This document shows positions 36,867-48,288 of a stretch of DNA of 64,000 bases, piece after piece. Origin of the DNA: Chrysoperla carnea (taxonomy: Eukaryota > Arthropoda > Insecta > Neuroptera > Chrysopidae); the NCBI RefSeq assembly GCF_905475395.1, contig NC_058338.1, positions 71,125,435-71,189,434 on the forward strand, written 5' to 3'. Made by a program: the position numbers and the translations under genes. Positions within the stretch are counted from its first letter, which is position 1. Every line of letters starts with the position of its first letter. A model generated the notes under the pieces. The model saw only the letters and a list, made by a program, of their open reading frames with translations. It searched no databases and was not told the origin of the DNA.

Positions 36867-37200
36867 ACCGACTTCAAACAAAAACGGCGGAGGTTATCAA
36901 TTCGACTGTATTTTTTTTTTTATGTTTGTTACTTCAGAACTTTTGACAGGGTGAACCGATTTTGATGATTCTTTATCTATTTGAAAGCTGTTGCTTCCCG
37001 TATGGTCCCATTTTCCCGTATGGTCCCATTTCATTTTTAGCCAGTTCAGACAACGGCATCCATGATAAAAACACAAAAGTCTTAAATTTGCATTAAGAAT
37101 GCACGACAAGAGGACGAATAACTCAATATCACGCCAACCGATTTCGATGATTCTTTTTTTTAGTGACAAATTAGCTAGTGTACTTCAGATTCACTAAAAA
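36867..37200 (+). repeat. Common arthropod 'ACCGACTTCAAA' repeat
   Basis: Contains 'aaccgacttcaaacaaaaac', 'caattcgactgtattttttt' and 'gaaccgattttgatgattct'. This motif series is widespread in arthropod genomes. A second diverged 'ccgatttcgatgattc' follows near 37137. The open frames here look like chance. Confidence 0.6.
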
Positions 37201-37213
37201 TCACAACAACAAC

Positions 37214-37508
37214 AAAACTTTTTACAAAAAGAAAACCGACTTCAAAAGAAAAACTTTTCCAAAACAAATTAATGTGTACTAAAAAGTAAAAAAATAATTA
37301 TAATATAATGGAGTTAAAATTATTGTTATTTTTGGAGTCGGTGTCAGTCAAGCTAATGTAACAAACTGCTCCGTCAGAGTTGTTTCCTTGGCTGACACAG
37401 ACTCCAAAAATAACAATAATTTTAACTACATTATATTATCGTTATTTTTTTACTTTTAGTGCATATTAATTTGTTTTGGAAAAGTTTTTCTTTTTGTTAA
37501 AAGTTTTT
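37214..37508. mobile_element. Foldback element, ~130-bp arms
   Basis: The left arm contains 'ttccaaaacaaattaatgtg' and 'attgttatttttggagtcgg'. The right arm repeats both inverted. The loop is about 40 bp (near 37352-37394). It lies just upstream of the 1.1-kb hAT element. Confidence 0.75.
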
Positions 37509-37596
37509 TTTTATTCATTATTCTGAGGCGGAAATAAGGCCTTATCGATAGCCCTCCTTTATAGATTTCAGCTTGAAAATAAAAAGTAAACGAATC

Positions 37597-38705
37597 CAGT
37601 GGCGGATTTACCAGCAGGCTGAGTAGGCTGGAGCCTAGGGCGGCAAATTTTAAGGGGCGGCAAATTTAGTTCATAAATTTTTTATTTCGATTGACAAAAT
37701 TTAGAAAAAATTATAATGCACATACAAAATACGAATTTCAAAAATGATAGAGGAATTAAAATATTCAACAAAAACCGAAATATAGTCCTATATACAGTGC
37801 TAAATAATAAATATCTCAAAATCTCTGCATAAACAATTGCTAAACGCTTTTGATTATAATGTAATGATCATGAATTTTTAGAATATCGCAATAGCGATTC
37901 CATATTATAGTCGAAATTTAGTTATTTTTACATATTTCTTCACTGATAATTACTTTAATTTTTTCTCCGTATACCTAATAATTATGAGATCTCCTTACAC
38001 AATTCAATCTTGATACAATATCGATGGTCTAATCATGATTGCTGCAGCAAGTTTGCAAATTGTCAAATTCTATTCCAGAAAGTTATTTCTTTATGCGTAA
38101 AAAATACTGACTAATTTTTATTAAATAAAAAACTAGTTCGATATCTTATAGAGATTCAGAATAAGTATAGTCTTTTTGTTTAAATCAATCGAATAACTGA
38201 TATTTGAACGATTGCAACATGACAATAAAAAAATTCCCTCTACTAAATATGAAGTTAGACAATTTGCGGATTAGAAAATGGATACATTTTATCAGTTAAT
38301 TATTTTATTTGTAGTAAGAAAAAGTTTGGGCGCTTATGTCGTACACGAATTATTTAAATTGAATGTTTACATTTGTTAACTTTTTCACAAAGCCAACTAT
38401 TTTAGAAAATACAAATACCTTAACTTACTTTAAAATTGGTACATGTTTGAGATATTTTTTGCATAAAATATTGTTTTTTGATAATTCTTTGCTGTAAAAA
38501 TAATCAAGGATCTAACACGGTACCATAGTTCTCGATGATACTAACCATACGGGAAAAGTTCATGTAATGAGGATAATGAAGCACAAATCATAAAGTTGCA
38601 ATTTTATTAATAGATAATTGATATGATTGTGAACTAAGATATCAAAATTTAGAGGCGGCAAAAATTGAATAGCCTACGGGCGGCAAATCTCTAAATCCGC
38701 CACTG
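37597..38705. mobile_element. Non-autonomous hAT element, 1,109 bp, with perfect 8-bp TSD
   Basis: Ends CAGTGGCGGATTTA and TAAATCCGCCACTG-type inverted repeats, with subterminal GGCGGCAAAT motifs at both sides. It is flanked by the exact 8-bp direct repeat AACGAATC (37589-37596 and 38706-38713). CAGTGGCGG-type ends and 8-bp target duplications are hallmarks of hAT transposons. No transposase frame is visible inside, so it would need an outside transposase to move. Confidence 0.88.
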
Positions 38706-38713
38706 AACGAATC

Positions 38714-39484
38714 TTGATTAATCTTTTCGTGTACCACATGGAAAATCTATTAACTCTATCGAAATAGGTTTTCACTACAGATTTCATTCAACTTTTTTTA
38801 GCAACAATAGTCGGTCAATCTATGATCTTAAATCTTGAGAGAGTGTCTTTAGCAATTTTTAAAATACCTGTAAATTAAAAGTCTTTTGAAGAATTTTGCA
38901 AATAATATGTACTTATTTTTAACCCTTAAAAATAGCAATTTGATGAAAAATTGATACCTTGAAAAGTAATAAATTGTATTTTTTTCTTTAAATTGTACAA
39001 TAATACCTATGTGTTGTTGGAATCAGTCGCATTAGGTTTATTTATTATAAAAACATCTGCCGTTTTGATAAGATCTGAACAAATACTGTATATTATTGAG
39101 ATTTTATATTTAATTTGTATACCATCAAGGTATCAAAGGGATACAATAATAGTTATTGACCGAAAGTATCAATTATCATCGTATTCGAAGTGATATTTTA
39201 TTATATACTATTTTCATCACCTTTAAAGTTAATAGAACAGTACCTACTTCTGCAGTAAATAAAAGAAAAGGTAATTTCTGCCAACTAGTTAAAATTCGGG
39301 GCAACTGAAGTATCGCTAACGATCCGAGATTAGAATTAAAAAGAACTTTCGGTTAATATTAGCACTTCAACAGGGGGAATAGGATGAGACCGAAATATTT
39401 TATAACTTAAGAACTAATGATATCCTCTATTTTTACTCGACTGCGCGACGCAAAGGAGCGGTGATGTATTCATCAGTCTTGATT
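38714..39484. other. Unassigned AT-rich DNA
   Basis: Nothing recognised; the open frame at 38993-39193 has no motif. Confidence 0.5.
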
Positions 39485-39995
39485 TTTTTAATTTATTTTT
39501 TTATGTTACGCTTTTTAGTTAGGATTTTTAAATACCTATTCAACGATACTCTACTTATCATAGTTCGTCTAATTTCATTTTTTTTACAGTATGGTGTCTG
39601 ACAGTCGCCATATTGAATTTTCATTAGATACTGGCATGTCTTTAGCGACACTCGTAAAATAAACACAAATCGATTGAAGTAAGAATAATGAAAAATGCGC
39701 ACGCCTTTGGTCTCTAATGGGACGATTTTCATTATTATTACTTCAATCGATTTGTCTTTATCTTGCGAGTGTTGATGTGGGTCGATTTTTTCTAAACACA
39801 TGGCAGTTAAGAAAATTCAATATAGCCACAGCCAAACACCATATTGGTCTCTAGAGTGCCACAAAGTACCAAATATACCTACCTACATACACAGGCTGAA
39901 AATGAAAGTCTACGAACTATGTTAAGTAGGGTATCATTGAATAGGAATTTAAAAATCCTAACTAAAAATGTAAAATTAAAAAAAAAAAATTTTTT
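39485..39995. mobile_element. Foldback element, ~500 bp
   Basis: 'tttttagttaggatttttaa' at the left mirrors 'ttaaaaatcctaactaaaaa' at the right. Inside, 'tatggtgtctgac...gccatattgaattttc' mirrors 'gaaaattcaatatagcc...caccata', and 'aatcgattgaagtaagaat' mirrors its counterpart around a centre near 39700. The 102-codon open frame on the minus strand is a shadow. Confidence 0.7.
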
Positions 39996-40249
39996 AATCA
40001 AAAAACTTGATTTCGTTAAATAATAACTGAAAAGAAAAAGAATTCCAGTATAGTTTACACGAATATAGTAAATTAACTATATCACAGCGAAAATATAGTA
40101 AAATATAAACGTTATTATGGTTTTATGTAAAACTATTATTCTAAATTTTTGTTTCGTCGTTCTAAAAAAAAATGTAGATATAAATATCGAGATCATCAGG
40201 GAAAAAAATTATATACATATGTGATAGTCTTTGCAAAAAATTAAAGGAA

Positions 40250-41137
40250 ACAAGTGAAAACAAACAATTGACTGAGTTAATTGTTGAAATACCATGTATA
40301 GTCAGTGTTGATTTCTTTATCACATTACATATACCAACATGTGACACATACATAACTGATAATCAAGTATAGTACATATTATAAAATTTCCGCCCTAATT
40401 GTCGCCCTCACGGGTAAACAGTGATGTTTACGAAAAAATGTTTCAAACTAAAGTTGTTTAATTTTTGATAAGGAACATTTTTTACATTTAAACTTTTGTT
40501 CTATCTCTAACGGTTTACAAGATGGGTCCTACGGACCCAAGTCCCGTTTTCCCAAGTCCCCAAGTTTTTCGTTTTTGAGTTATCGTGTCCACAGACGGAT
40601 ACACAAACAAATAATACAATCTTATAAGTGACGTATATGTTTGAAATAAACAATGTTGTTGCTATGCAAATAATTGATACTATGTGTTATATATATATAA
40701 CATATCAATTATGTTCCGAACTAATTTGCGCTGTCACGGGTAAACAATAATCTTTACAAAAAAATGTTTCAAACAAAAGTTGTTTATTTTTTTGTAAGGA
40801 ACATTTTTTACATTTAAACTTTTATTCTATCTCTAACGGTTTACAAAATGGGTACTACGGACCCATGACCCAATTGACCCATGTTGCTCATTTACGAATT
40901 TGACCTCACTTTTTACGTCCTAAGCACGCTGTAAAAATTTCAGCTTGATATCTCTTTTCGTTTTTGAGTAATCGTGACCACAGACGGACGGACGGACGGA
41001 CAACCGGAAATGGATTAATTAGGTGATTTTATGAACACCTATACCAATTTTTTTTTTGTAGCATCAATATTTTTAGGCGTTACAAACTTGGGACTAAACT
41101 TATAATACTATGTATATTTCATATATACATGGTATAA
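40250..41137 (+). mobile_element. Two joined R1 copies
   Basis: A first R1 copy (about 40250-40610) runs to the GACGGA tract. A second follows, lacking its palindromic end but otherwise complete to CATGGTATAA at 41137. This could be unequal exchange or insertion of one copy into another. Confidence 0.75.
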
Positions 41138-41169
41138 AAAGCAATTCTAATTACACAATAGGGTGGAAA

Positions 41170-42130
41170 ACATAATTTTAAGTAGGTTTAATTCTTATTT
41201 CCTTTAGTCAGAATTTTCAATCTCACTTTGATCAGAATTTTTCAAATTTGCCATTTTTAGCTTCGTGTACTATAGTTAAAAAACCTAGACTGTGTTTGGA
41301 AGAAACTGATCCAACGAAATCAGAAAATTTGGGAATAGAATATTCTACTATGTTTGAAAAAGTACTTCAAAATGTTGATTTTCCTAATAAAAAGCCACAA
41401 ATAAGTTATTCTGGCAAAATTAATACGCTTTCTTCTCAAAAAATTACATTAAATTTTAAACCTTTTTTATTCTGTCAAAAAAGCTGTCATCCATTTTGGT
41501 GACTTAATATCGGCTAAAACAACAGTCATTACTTCAAAAAATTTCGAAGCAGTAATTCTACCCATTGCGGAACTCGTACCATAATGCACTTCTATGTTGA
41601 TTTTTTGTCTCTTTTTCTGCGTTTCTAATATTTATGTCTTTAAAAAATATGCTATTTGTTTCAAAAATTCACCACAATCATTGCTTTTTTTACTACACAT
41701 TAGGTAATGTAATGAGAGCATATTAATTTTTTTACAAACAAAATTATTTTCATGTTTTAACTATTGACATTACTAATTTTCTTTTTCTTTTTTTTTTCTG
41801 TCCAAAAATCAAAAAATCTACCACACTTGCCACTGTATCAATACTTTTACCTTTATCAGTTTTTACCTTCTTTTTTATCATGTCCTTAATGGTTATTATT
41901 TGCATTTTAATAACTGAGAGTTCATGCCTGATGACATCACATCAGGGCTCTTTGTGTTTTAGGTCACATGATATAAGGTTTACAAATGAAGATTTTTAAT
42001 TTTAGTATAATAAAACAATTATGTGCTTTTATCACTCCAAATCAGAATATTTAACTATATTTCTATATAAATTTTAATTTTTATCAAATTTCGTAATTTA
42101 TATTTCACTGCCAAAAGTACTCTATTATTT
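41170..42130 (-). mobile_element. YqaJ-bearing dispersed element, longest copy
   Basis: Carries the YqaJ relic plus a shared leader (about 41910-42130) with a 'tgatgacatcacatc' segment, a GTCACATGAT motif and a long AT-rich part. The same leader and core occur in two other places in the window with the middle deleted. Confidence 0.55.
41230..41900 (-). pseudogene. YqaJ-type nuclease/recombinase relic
   Basis: Read on the minus strand with frameshifts, fragments match the YqaJ viral-recombinase fold in order: KKKVKTDKGKSIDTVASVVDF (about 41893-41825); GEFLKQIAYFLK; then NQHRSALWYEFRNG followed by RITASKFFEVMT (about 41640-41535), the Q-W-R-TAS motif; then VEYSIPKF; then SSKHSLGFLTIVHEAKNGKF (about 41315-41245), where the LGASPDG and EIK catalytic region should be. 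The catalytic Asp and the E-x-K are gone. At least two frameshifts and a stop break it, so it is not functional. In insect genomes YqaJ proteins often occur as dispersed multi-copy genes, and the flanks of this one recur near 4.1-4.6 kb and 57.3-57.8 kb. The open frame on the plus strand at 41248-41502 is a shadow of this relic. Confidence 0.6.
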
Positions 42131-43546
42131 CTGAAGTGAACGAATATACATATTCTTACATTAAAAACAATTGGCTGTTGCAGAAATAATTTATTGGCCA
42201 TTTCATATCTTCGAAATATATATATAAAATTCTCCAAGATAATGCATTTGTATTGACCTTAGTTTGTTGTTATTTTATTTACTTTTAAAGAAACTATTAT
42301 TATAAATAATGAAAAAAAGCAACAACAACACACTGTGTTTTCAAGCGGCCAACTCAATTTGAAAATTCGCAAAAACTCAAACAAATTTTTGTTTCCTCTT
42401 AACGGAAAAAACTAGGGCTTAAATTTTATAATGCTGATCTCAAACTCTCAAAAGGGCACATCAAATGAGTTTAAAAATAAATGAAAAGTAAACTGCATTC
42501 GTTTTGACAATAGTTAAAAAAAAAAAAGAAAATTGTTTACCTGTTATTACGAAGGCATTTTGGAGTTAACTTTGAGTTAAATTTAAAAAATAATTATAAT
42601 TTTGAGTCTACTATAGTTAATAATCGTTTAATTAACGTGTATACAATACGTTAATTAAAAAACAGTTTATTCAAAAATAGATAAGAAAAAAAGATTAAAA
42701 TATAAAAAACCCGACTTCGGTTAACAATAAGGGGCCATATTAATTGCGTAAGCACACCCCCCTCCTCATCCAAACGTAAGGTTTCACAAATCCAACCCTC
42801 TCCCTTCTTTGCTTAAGATTCAATCTCGTACTTCCGAATAATAAAACATTGTTGGAAAAGGATCATTTACACTAAGACTCACAGTTTGACGTAAATTCAA
42901 GATTTTTATTCTTTAGCAGATAATTTAGGTTTTATATACTCTTTCATTGCTATCAGACATAGATTTTCTTTGTATTATTAATATAAGACAACAATCTAGT
43001 TTTTGGGATATTATTAAATTATAATCAAATCAGTTAAACAATCTATAAACGAATAACACTTATAAATAATAATCGATTAGTTCTAAAATAAGATTTACGA
43101 AAATAAATTTCACTGTAAAGACCGACTTTAAAAGATTGCTCTTATAAAGAGTAGGTAATTGGGTTCTTCCATATTCTGTTTTTACATTGAATGCTCAAAT
43201 TCATCCTGGAGTGTCCTTCAATACTACACATCTTAAATTGAAGACACTTGAATATGTTTAATACTCGTACCCAAAGTTGATGTGTCTACATCGTCTCATT
43301 TTTATTGTACAGCGTAGTCGGTTTTTTTTTTAAATTTTTTAATTTATTTACTTTGTAAATTAATATTCTGATAAAAAGTTATCAAACTATTTATATTAAC
43401 CAATTAACTTTACCCTTTGCATATTAACGCATTTTTTTGTTTTAATAATTTACGGAATTTTTAGATAAATAGAACAAAGTTTATGAAAATTTGTCTTTTT
43501 TTTGTTCAAGTTTGTGTCAGCTTCAAAAATAAAAAAAATTATTATT

Positions 43547-44679
43547 ATGAATTTAATAAAACTGCTATCAACTTTTATCGGGTTTATTTCAATTGTAACA
43601 ATAAATGGGGAACTAGTTACATTGGATGGACAATGTCCAACTAGTGGAATTGAACCAGACGACTTTGCTCGACCAGATAATGTAAGTATTTTTAAGTTTA
43701 GTTTATTCTGTATCGTATGTAAGTTTATATGTTGGCGAATGATCAATTTTGTTGATTTTTTCAATCGATACTGTGCAAGCAGATAATTTCAGCTTAGTTA
43801 ACTTATGATCAAAATTATAATTAAACAAATGCGTATCAATATCACTTAATAGAATTTTTTAATTTGGTAAATGTTCCGTATGGAATTGGCTACTTGAACG
43901 CTGCTCATTGGCGGTTTTTGTAGAATTTTTTCTGGCAACAATGTTTGAATAGTTTTAATATAAAATTAATGGTTTCCCCGTGTGATATATGATTGACCAG
44001 TAAAATGGCAATCGTCAAAACTGTTGAAAAAAAAAATAAATAAATATATACAATTCACATGCAATATGTTGAATAATGTATTCAAATAATTGAACTTTTT
44101 TATTTAATTTATCAGTTCCAGCTACTTACCGTATGCTACATTATTTTTACTTACTCCTATCGTCAGGCTCAGTGAATATTCAAAGAATACGGGAAAGCGT
44201 CGTCGAGGTTTGATTGAATGACTTAAAAGTAAACACAAATATTGCCATCAATGATGCGGCTGATTACCTCATAAGAAAACTATATTTTACCATATACAAT
44301 ACTCTTTCAAATAAAAAACATTCAATTCAATTTAATCCAATCTTTAAATAATAGAATAGGGCAAATGAATGAAAGGAGGGAGTATAGAGGAAAATTTACC
44401 TTTATGCAAACCTAATGGAAAACTAAAGATATAATGAGCAGCAAATGTTTTATTTTATAATAGTTTTTAACATTTTTGTGATTTTTTTGAACGGGTATTT
44501 TTTGTTTTAAATTTGTTTCAAAACAAGCTGCCAAACTTTGTATGCAAAAGGTAGTGACTTATTTTAATTTTTTTTAACAGAATAACTAGTTTTGTTCTGT
44601 AGGTAAGATGTTGCTACTTATATTTTAAACAAATATAGTCGAATCAATAAAAATAGTAAACTCGCATTGAACAACCCTG

Positions 44680-44712
<33 letters not shown>

Positions 44713-46325
44713 ACAGGTAGTAGGAATATTTAATATTGTTGAACAATCAGCTGAGGATACTATAAGCAGTAGTAATGGAAGAGTATTATTGACACCTGAT
44801 GGAGACACAGTTACAATTAGAGACCGTTATATACCTAATTCCGGTGATCAATGTAGTGAGCGGCAAATTAAGCTCAATTATACAGGCGTAGAAGGATTCT
44901 TTGATGTATCTTATCAAGGTAAAAAAAAGGTTTAAAAGCTTACGATTAGATTAGTATTGGGGCTAGGAACCGGCGAAAAGAAGCATACAAAATGTTACAA
45001 GTCTCAAAAATCTTAATCCATGTGAGAATTCACGAATGCTATCTTTCAGCGATACTAAATCAGCGGAGGTTTCTTAAGGATGTTTCCGTATACCCTCCAC
45101 TAAAAATAATCGTCCAAAAGAGTGATTATTATTAATTTTTCATTTGAACTATGTGGTGAATAATTTTGAATTTTTTGACACTTATTCAAAACATATATTA
45201 TCCAGTCAAATTAAATAAAAAAATATGAGTGAAGGTACATAAATTCGCACCCGGCTGAAATTTGGTAGGATTGTTCAAATCACCATCATCAATGAAATCT
45301 AAAAAGTCCTCATCATCCGAGACGTAGAAAAAAAATTTACACGGGGTCAAAGGTCACAATAACGGGTTTTCCGTGATTTTTAGCAAAACGGTAAATTTTA
45401 TCATAAAATTACCTCAGGCGAAAAATTGTCGATCAGATAATTAAATATAAAAATGTCACAATACTTTTTTCCTAAAAGCCACCGTTTCTGAGGTATAACG
45501 ATTCAAAAAATTGGAAGAATTGCAATCGTCATAATATACATAAGTACACCACGTGCATCACTGAAACTGTAATACAAGTAAAAATATTTTTCTATCGGTC
45601 AGTGTGACTTACATAAATACAATTTTTTCTTACATATATCGGTTGGGTGCGTAGTCATGGTAGGGACAATCAAATCGACGCCAGTACTTGCAGTGGATAA
45701 TTTTGGCGTAAAGGGTTGACTGACCAGCTCTGTTCTCACATTCAACTGACTGATTGACATAACTTTTATTTATATGCAATTTGCAATCTGTATAACAATT
45801 TTCAGCTTTAGTAAATTCATTTAAATGATCAGCTTTAGAAAATTCAAAGTATTTTTTTTGAACTAGCTCTTAATCCATTACTCTATAACGAATTTAAATC
45901 TAAAAACTTTAAATATTTTAAGCTCAACCTGATTCGAGTTTTCAAGACGGATATCAAGGATACATTTTACGACTTCAAACGTACTCTACAAACAATGGTG
46001 AAATCGCTATATATTCTATAATACTGTTCATATGCCGTGATATATCAGATTCACAATTTGAATGTTAGTAAGATACAATTTTTTTATTTTATGTTTTTGT
46101 TTTATTTATAACGATATTAAAAAAAATTTTTTTAATTATTTTCTAGTTGATCTTCCAGTATATTCACTATTAACAGATTTGTCTCCAAGACTGCGAGAAG
46201 ATGTTGCATTATATTTAGCATATAATGATCTTCTAGATTTGGAAGAATATCTTAAACCAGAAAAACAGAATGAAGAATGTTTATTTTCTGATGAAGAAGA
46301 AAATGCAAACTACGATATATTGTAA
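43547..46325 (+). CDS. Secreted lipocalin-like protein, copy B (4 coding exons)
   Basis: Paralogue of copy A with identical exon sizes and phases: 43547-43681, 44717-44918, 45923-46063 and 46147-46325 (TAA), 218 residues. The signal peptide core is unchanged, as are all four cysteines, the G-I-F-N strand-A region and the C-terminal helix with Q-x-x-x-C. It differs from copy A at 19 residues, spread over exons 1 (2), 2 (6), 3 (6) and 4 (5). Only 8 codons differ silently. The sequon at 152 is lost (D-I-S), while N99-Y-T remains. Intron 3 is 83 bp in both copies. Intron 2 is 1,004 bp here against 3,298 bp in copy A, because A carries inserted repeats. Splice sites, frame and stop are intact, so this looks like a working gene. 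The close similarity of introns and flanks shows a fairly recent segmental duplication. Function beyond a secreted binding-type protein is not known. Confidence 0.82.
44100..44270 (+). other. Insert-like segment in intron 1 of gene B
   Basis: About 170 bp ('gctacttaccgtatgctaca' to 'gcggctgattacctc') lies between regions that align with gene A and is absent there. I do not recognise it. Confidence 0.4.
44581..44602 (+). other. Possible cryptic 22-nt microexon in intron 1 of gene B
   Basis: Identical in sequence and splice-like flanks to the 22-nt segment in gene A. It lies in an approximately 160-nt intronic stretch with only about two differences between the copies. Confidence 0.25.
44682..44708 (+). 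repeat. (TTA)9 microsatellite at exon-2 acceptor, gene B
   Basis: Nine TTA units against six in gene A, again ending in TTCAACAG at the exon-2 acceptor. Confidence 0.85.
45195..45560 (+). repeat. Dispersed repeat-like insert in intron 2 of gene B
   Basis: Contains 'cacccggctgaaatttggta' and 'ggggtcaaaggtcacaataa', motifs of a widespread arthropod repeat. It has no counterpart in gene A. Confidence 0.4.
45630..45720 (+). repeat. Solo terminus related to the THAP-element TIR
   Basis: TATATCGGTTGGGTGCGTAG followed by GACGCCAG-type sequence resembles the left end of the element at 19564. It lies in intron 2 of lipocalin-like gene B, in sequence absent from gene A. I could not find its other end. 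Confidence 0.45.
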
Positions 46326-46393
46326 CGTTCTAACTTTAATCATTCACGTCACACAGTGAAAAATATTTGGTTTTTCGGTAACTTATTTTATGA

Positions 46394-46399
46394 AATAAA
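46394..46399 (+). promoter_or_regulatory. Candidate polyadenylation signal, gene B
   Basis: AATAAA about 70 nt after the stop of gene B, in the same position as in gene A. A weaker ATTAAA lies near 46608. Confidence 0.45.
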
Positions 46400-47172
46400 A
46401 AAACATTTGATCAGTTTTAGCAATGGAATTTTTTTTATTTTTGTTCTTTTTTATTTGGTAATTTTGTTTATTCTCCAGTATAATTCGTCATATTTTCCTT
46501 TTTTATGCAACTTTCTAACACGTTCAGCGATCCTGGTAGTTCAAATACGTCAGCTCAAACACGACAGCTCAAATAAGTTGTAGGAATGTTTACTAGACGG
46601 ATCGATTTATTAAAGTGAGCGTTTATTTTGACAATTTGATTCATTCGACATTTTCAATAATTTGCAAATCTGCACAAATCATTCTTATACAGCTAAAGAG
46701 TTGAAAATGTAGGTAGGTTGAGTTATTATCAAAAAAATGCTTTTCAGAGGTGTCAAAGAAAGTGCTTTTTGGAAGCTGTCAACTTTTCAGTTCCGTTTCT
46801 CCTTATTTTATGCCGAAATATCATGATTTTGCACAGTTTTTAGGGCTTTGTGCACCTTCACAATCTTTCCAAGCAAAGCTAGAGAGTTTATATAGTGTCA
46901 AAGAAGTGCTGTTTTGGAGATGATAGCTTCCTATCGCTATGTCTCTTTTTTATGTCCAAAAAATCTTGATTTAATCGAGTTCTAAAGTTTAATCGAGCTC
47001 TAATAATCTAAAATATCATGATTTTTGCGGTTTTCAAAACTTTGCGCATCTTTGCAGGCTCTTCTATTCGAGCTCTAAGATTAAAGGACAATATATATAA
47101 AGAACAACTCTAGAAATTTCATCATCGTTTTCTGGAAAAATTGCAAACACACCTATAAAATATATATCTGAT

Positions 47173-47718
47173 AATATTTTTTTTATATAATGTATTTTAA
47201 AAAGATGGTTAGTTTTTGATACTGTGGAAGCTACTACTTATGCGCTGTAAACAAAATTGGCACAAGGCTAAAACTTAACGTGTTCCTAGGATTGGTATAA
47301 GCCACATACCCGGAAAATTCGAGAAGGCCCACATCAGAGGGAAAACCTTTCTAAATACAGTAAAATAAGTTTTTATATTGAGCCTCTCTTTTCTAGGGGG
47401 GGCAGCAATGAAACTCCGATCAGGGTTTATATCAACAAGATCCTAGATTTGCTATAACTCCCCTCTGGGCCCCTCCCCCTGGAGACGTGGAGCTGGAGGG
47501 AATGAAATCGTCAAAAGTGGTCAAATCAACCCTACCCAAAATTGATCAAATATTATTTTAAATGTCTTTTTAAGTAACTTTTGTAACTTTCTAATTTTTG
47601 CTTAACCTCACCCTTACCAAACTACATCATTCTAAATATTATATTAAATCCAATAAATACCTAAGCCTGTTTCTCATTACCGTATGATTCCAAGAATAAT
47701 ATATCAATTTTATAATAT
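47173..47718. other. Unassigned DNA
   Basis: Less AT-rich than its surroundings (C- and G-runs near 47395-47480), but no frame or motif recognised. Confidence 0.45.
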
Positions 47719-48288
47719 AACAAGTGAAAACAAACAATTGACTGAGTTAATTGTTGAAATACCATGCATAGTCAGTGTTGATTTCTTTATCACATAACAC
47801 ATACAAACATGTGACACATACATAACTGATAATCAAGTATAGTACATATTATAAAATTTCCGCCTAATTGGCGCCCTCACGGGTAAACAGTGATGTTTAC
47901 GAAAACATGTTTCAAACAAAAGTTGTTTGTTTTTTGATAAGGAACATTTAATACATTTAAACTTTTGTTCTATCTCTAACGGTTTACAAGATGGGTCCTA
48001 CGGGCCCATAGGTTTAGACCCAATTGACCTATATTGCTCATTTACGAACTCGACCTCACTTTTTACGTCCTGAGTACGCTGTAAAAATTTCAGCACGATA
48101 TCTTTTTTTGTTTTTGAGTTATCGTGTCCACAGACGGACAACCGGAAATGGACCAATTAGGTGATTCTATGAACACCTATATCAAAATTTTGTGCGTGGC
48201 ATCAATATTTTTAAGCGTTACAAACTTGGGACTAAACTTAGTATACCTTGCATATTACATATATATGCATGGTATAAAAACACAATTG
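47719..48288 (+). mobile_element. R1 dispersed element, full-length
   Basis: Complete copy. The micro-ORF at its 3' end is extended upstream here, because a codon that is a stop in most copies reads as glutamine. The chance-looking open frame at 48124-48411 comes from this element. Confidence 0.85.

Larger units (their letters stand above)
42190..47172 (+). repeat. Duplicated block, copy 2 (contains lipocalin-like gene B)
   Basis: Partner of 28140-35690 in direct orientation. It lacks the R1 and foldback insertions of copy 1. It has private sequence of its own in intron 1 (about 44100-44270) and intron 2 (about 45195-45850). The rest aligns closely, including roughly 800 bp downstream of the stop codon. 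Confidence 0.75.

Noticed and set aside
36627-36965. 112-codon plus-strand open frame after the Helitron helicase relic
   Set aside because: It runs into the 'ACCGACTTC' repeat and has no helicase or other motif.
41248-41502. 84-codon plus-strand open frame
   Set aside because: The opposite strand gives a better explanation (YqaJ relic), and the plus frame has no motif of its own.
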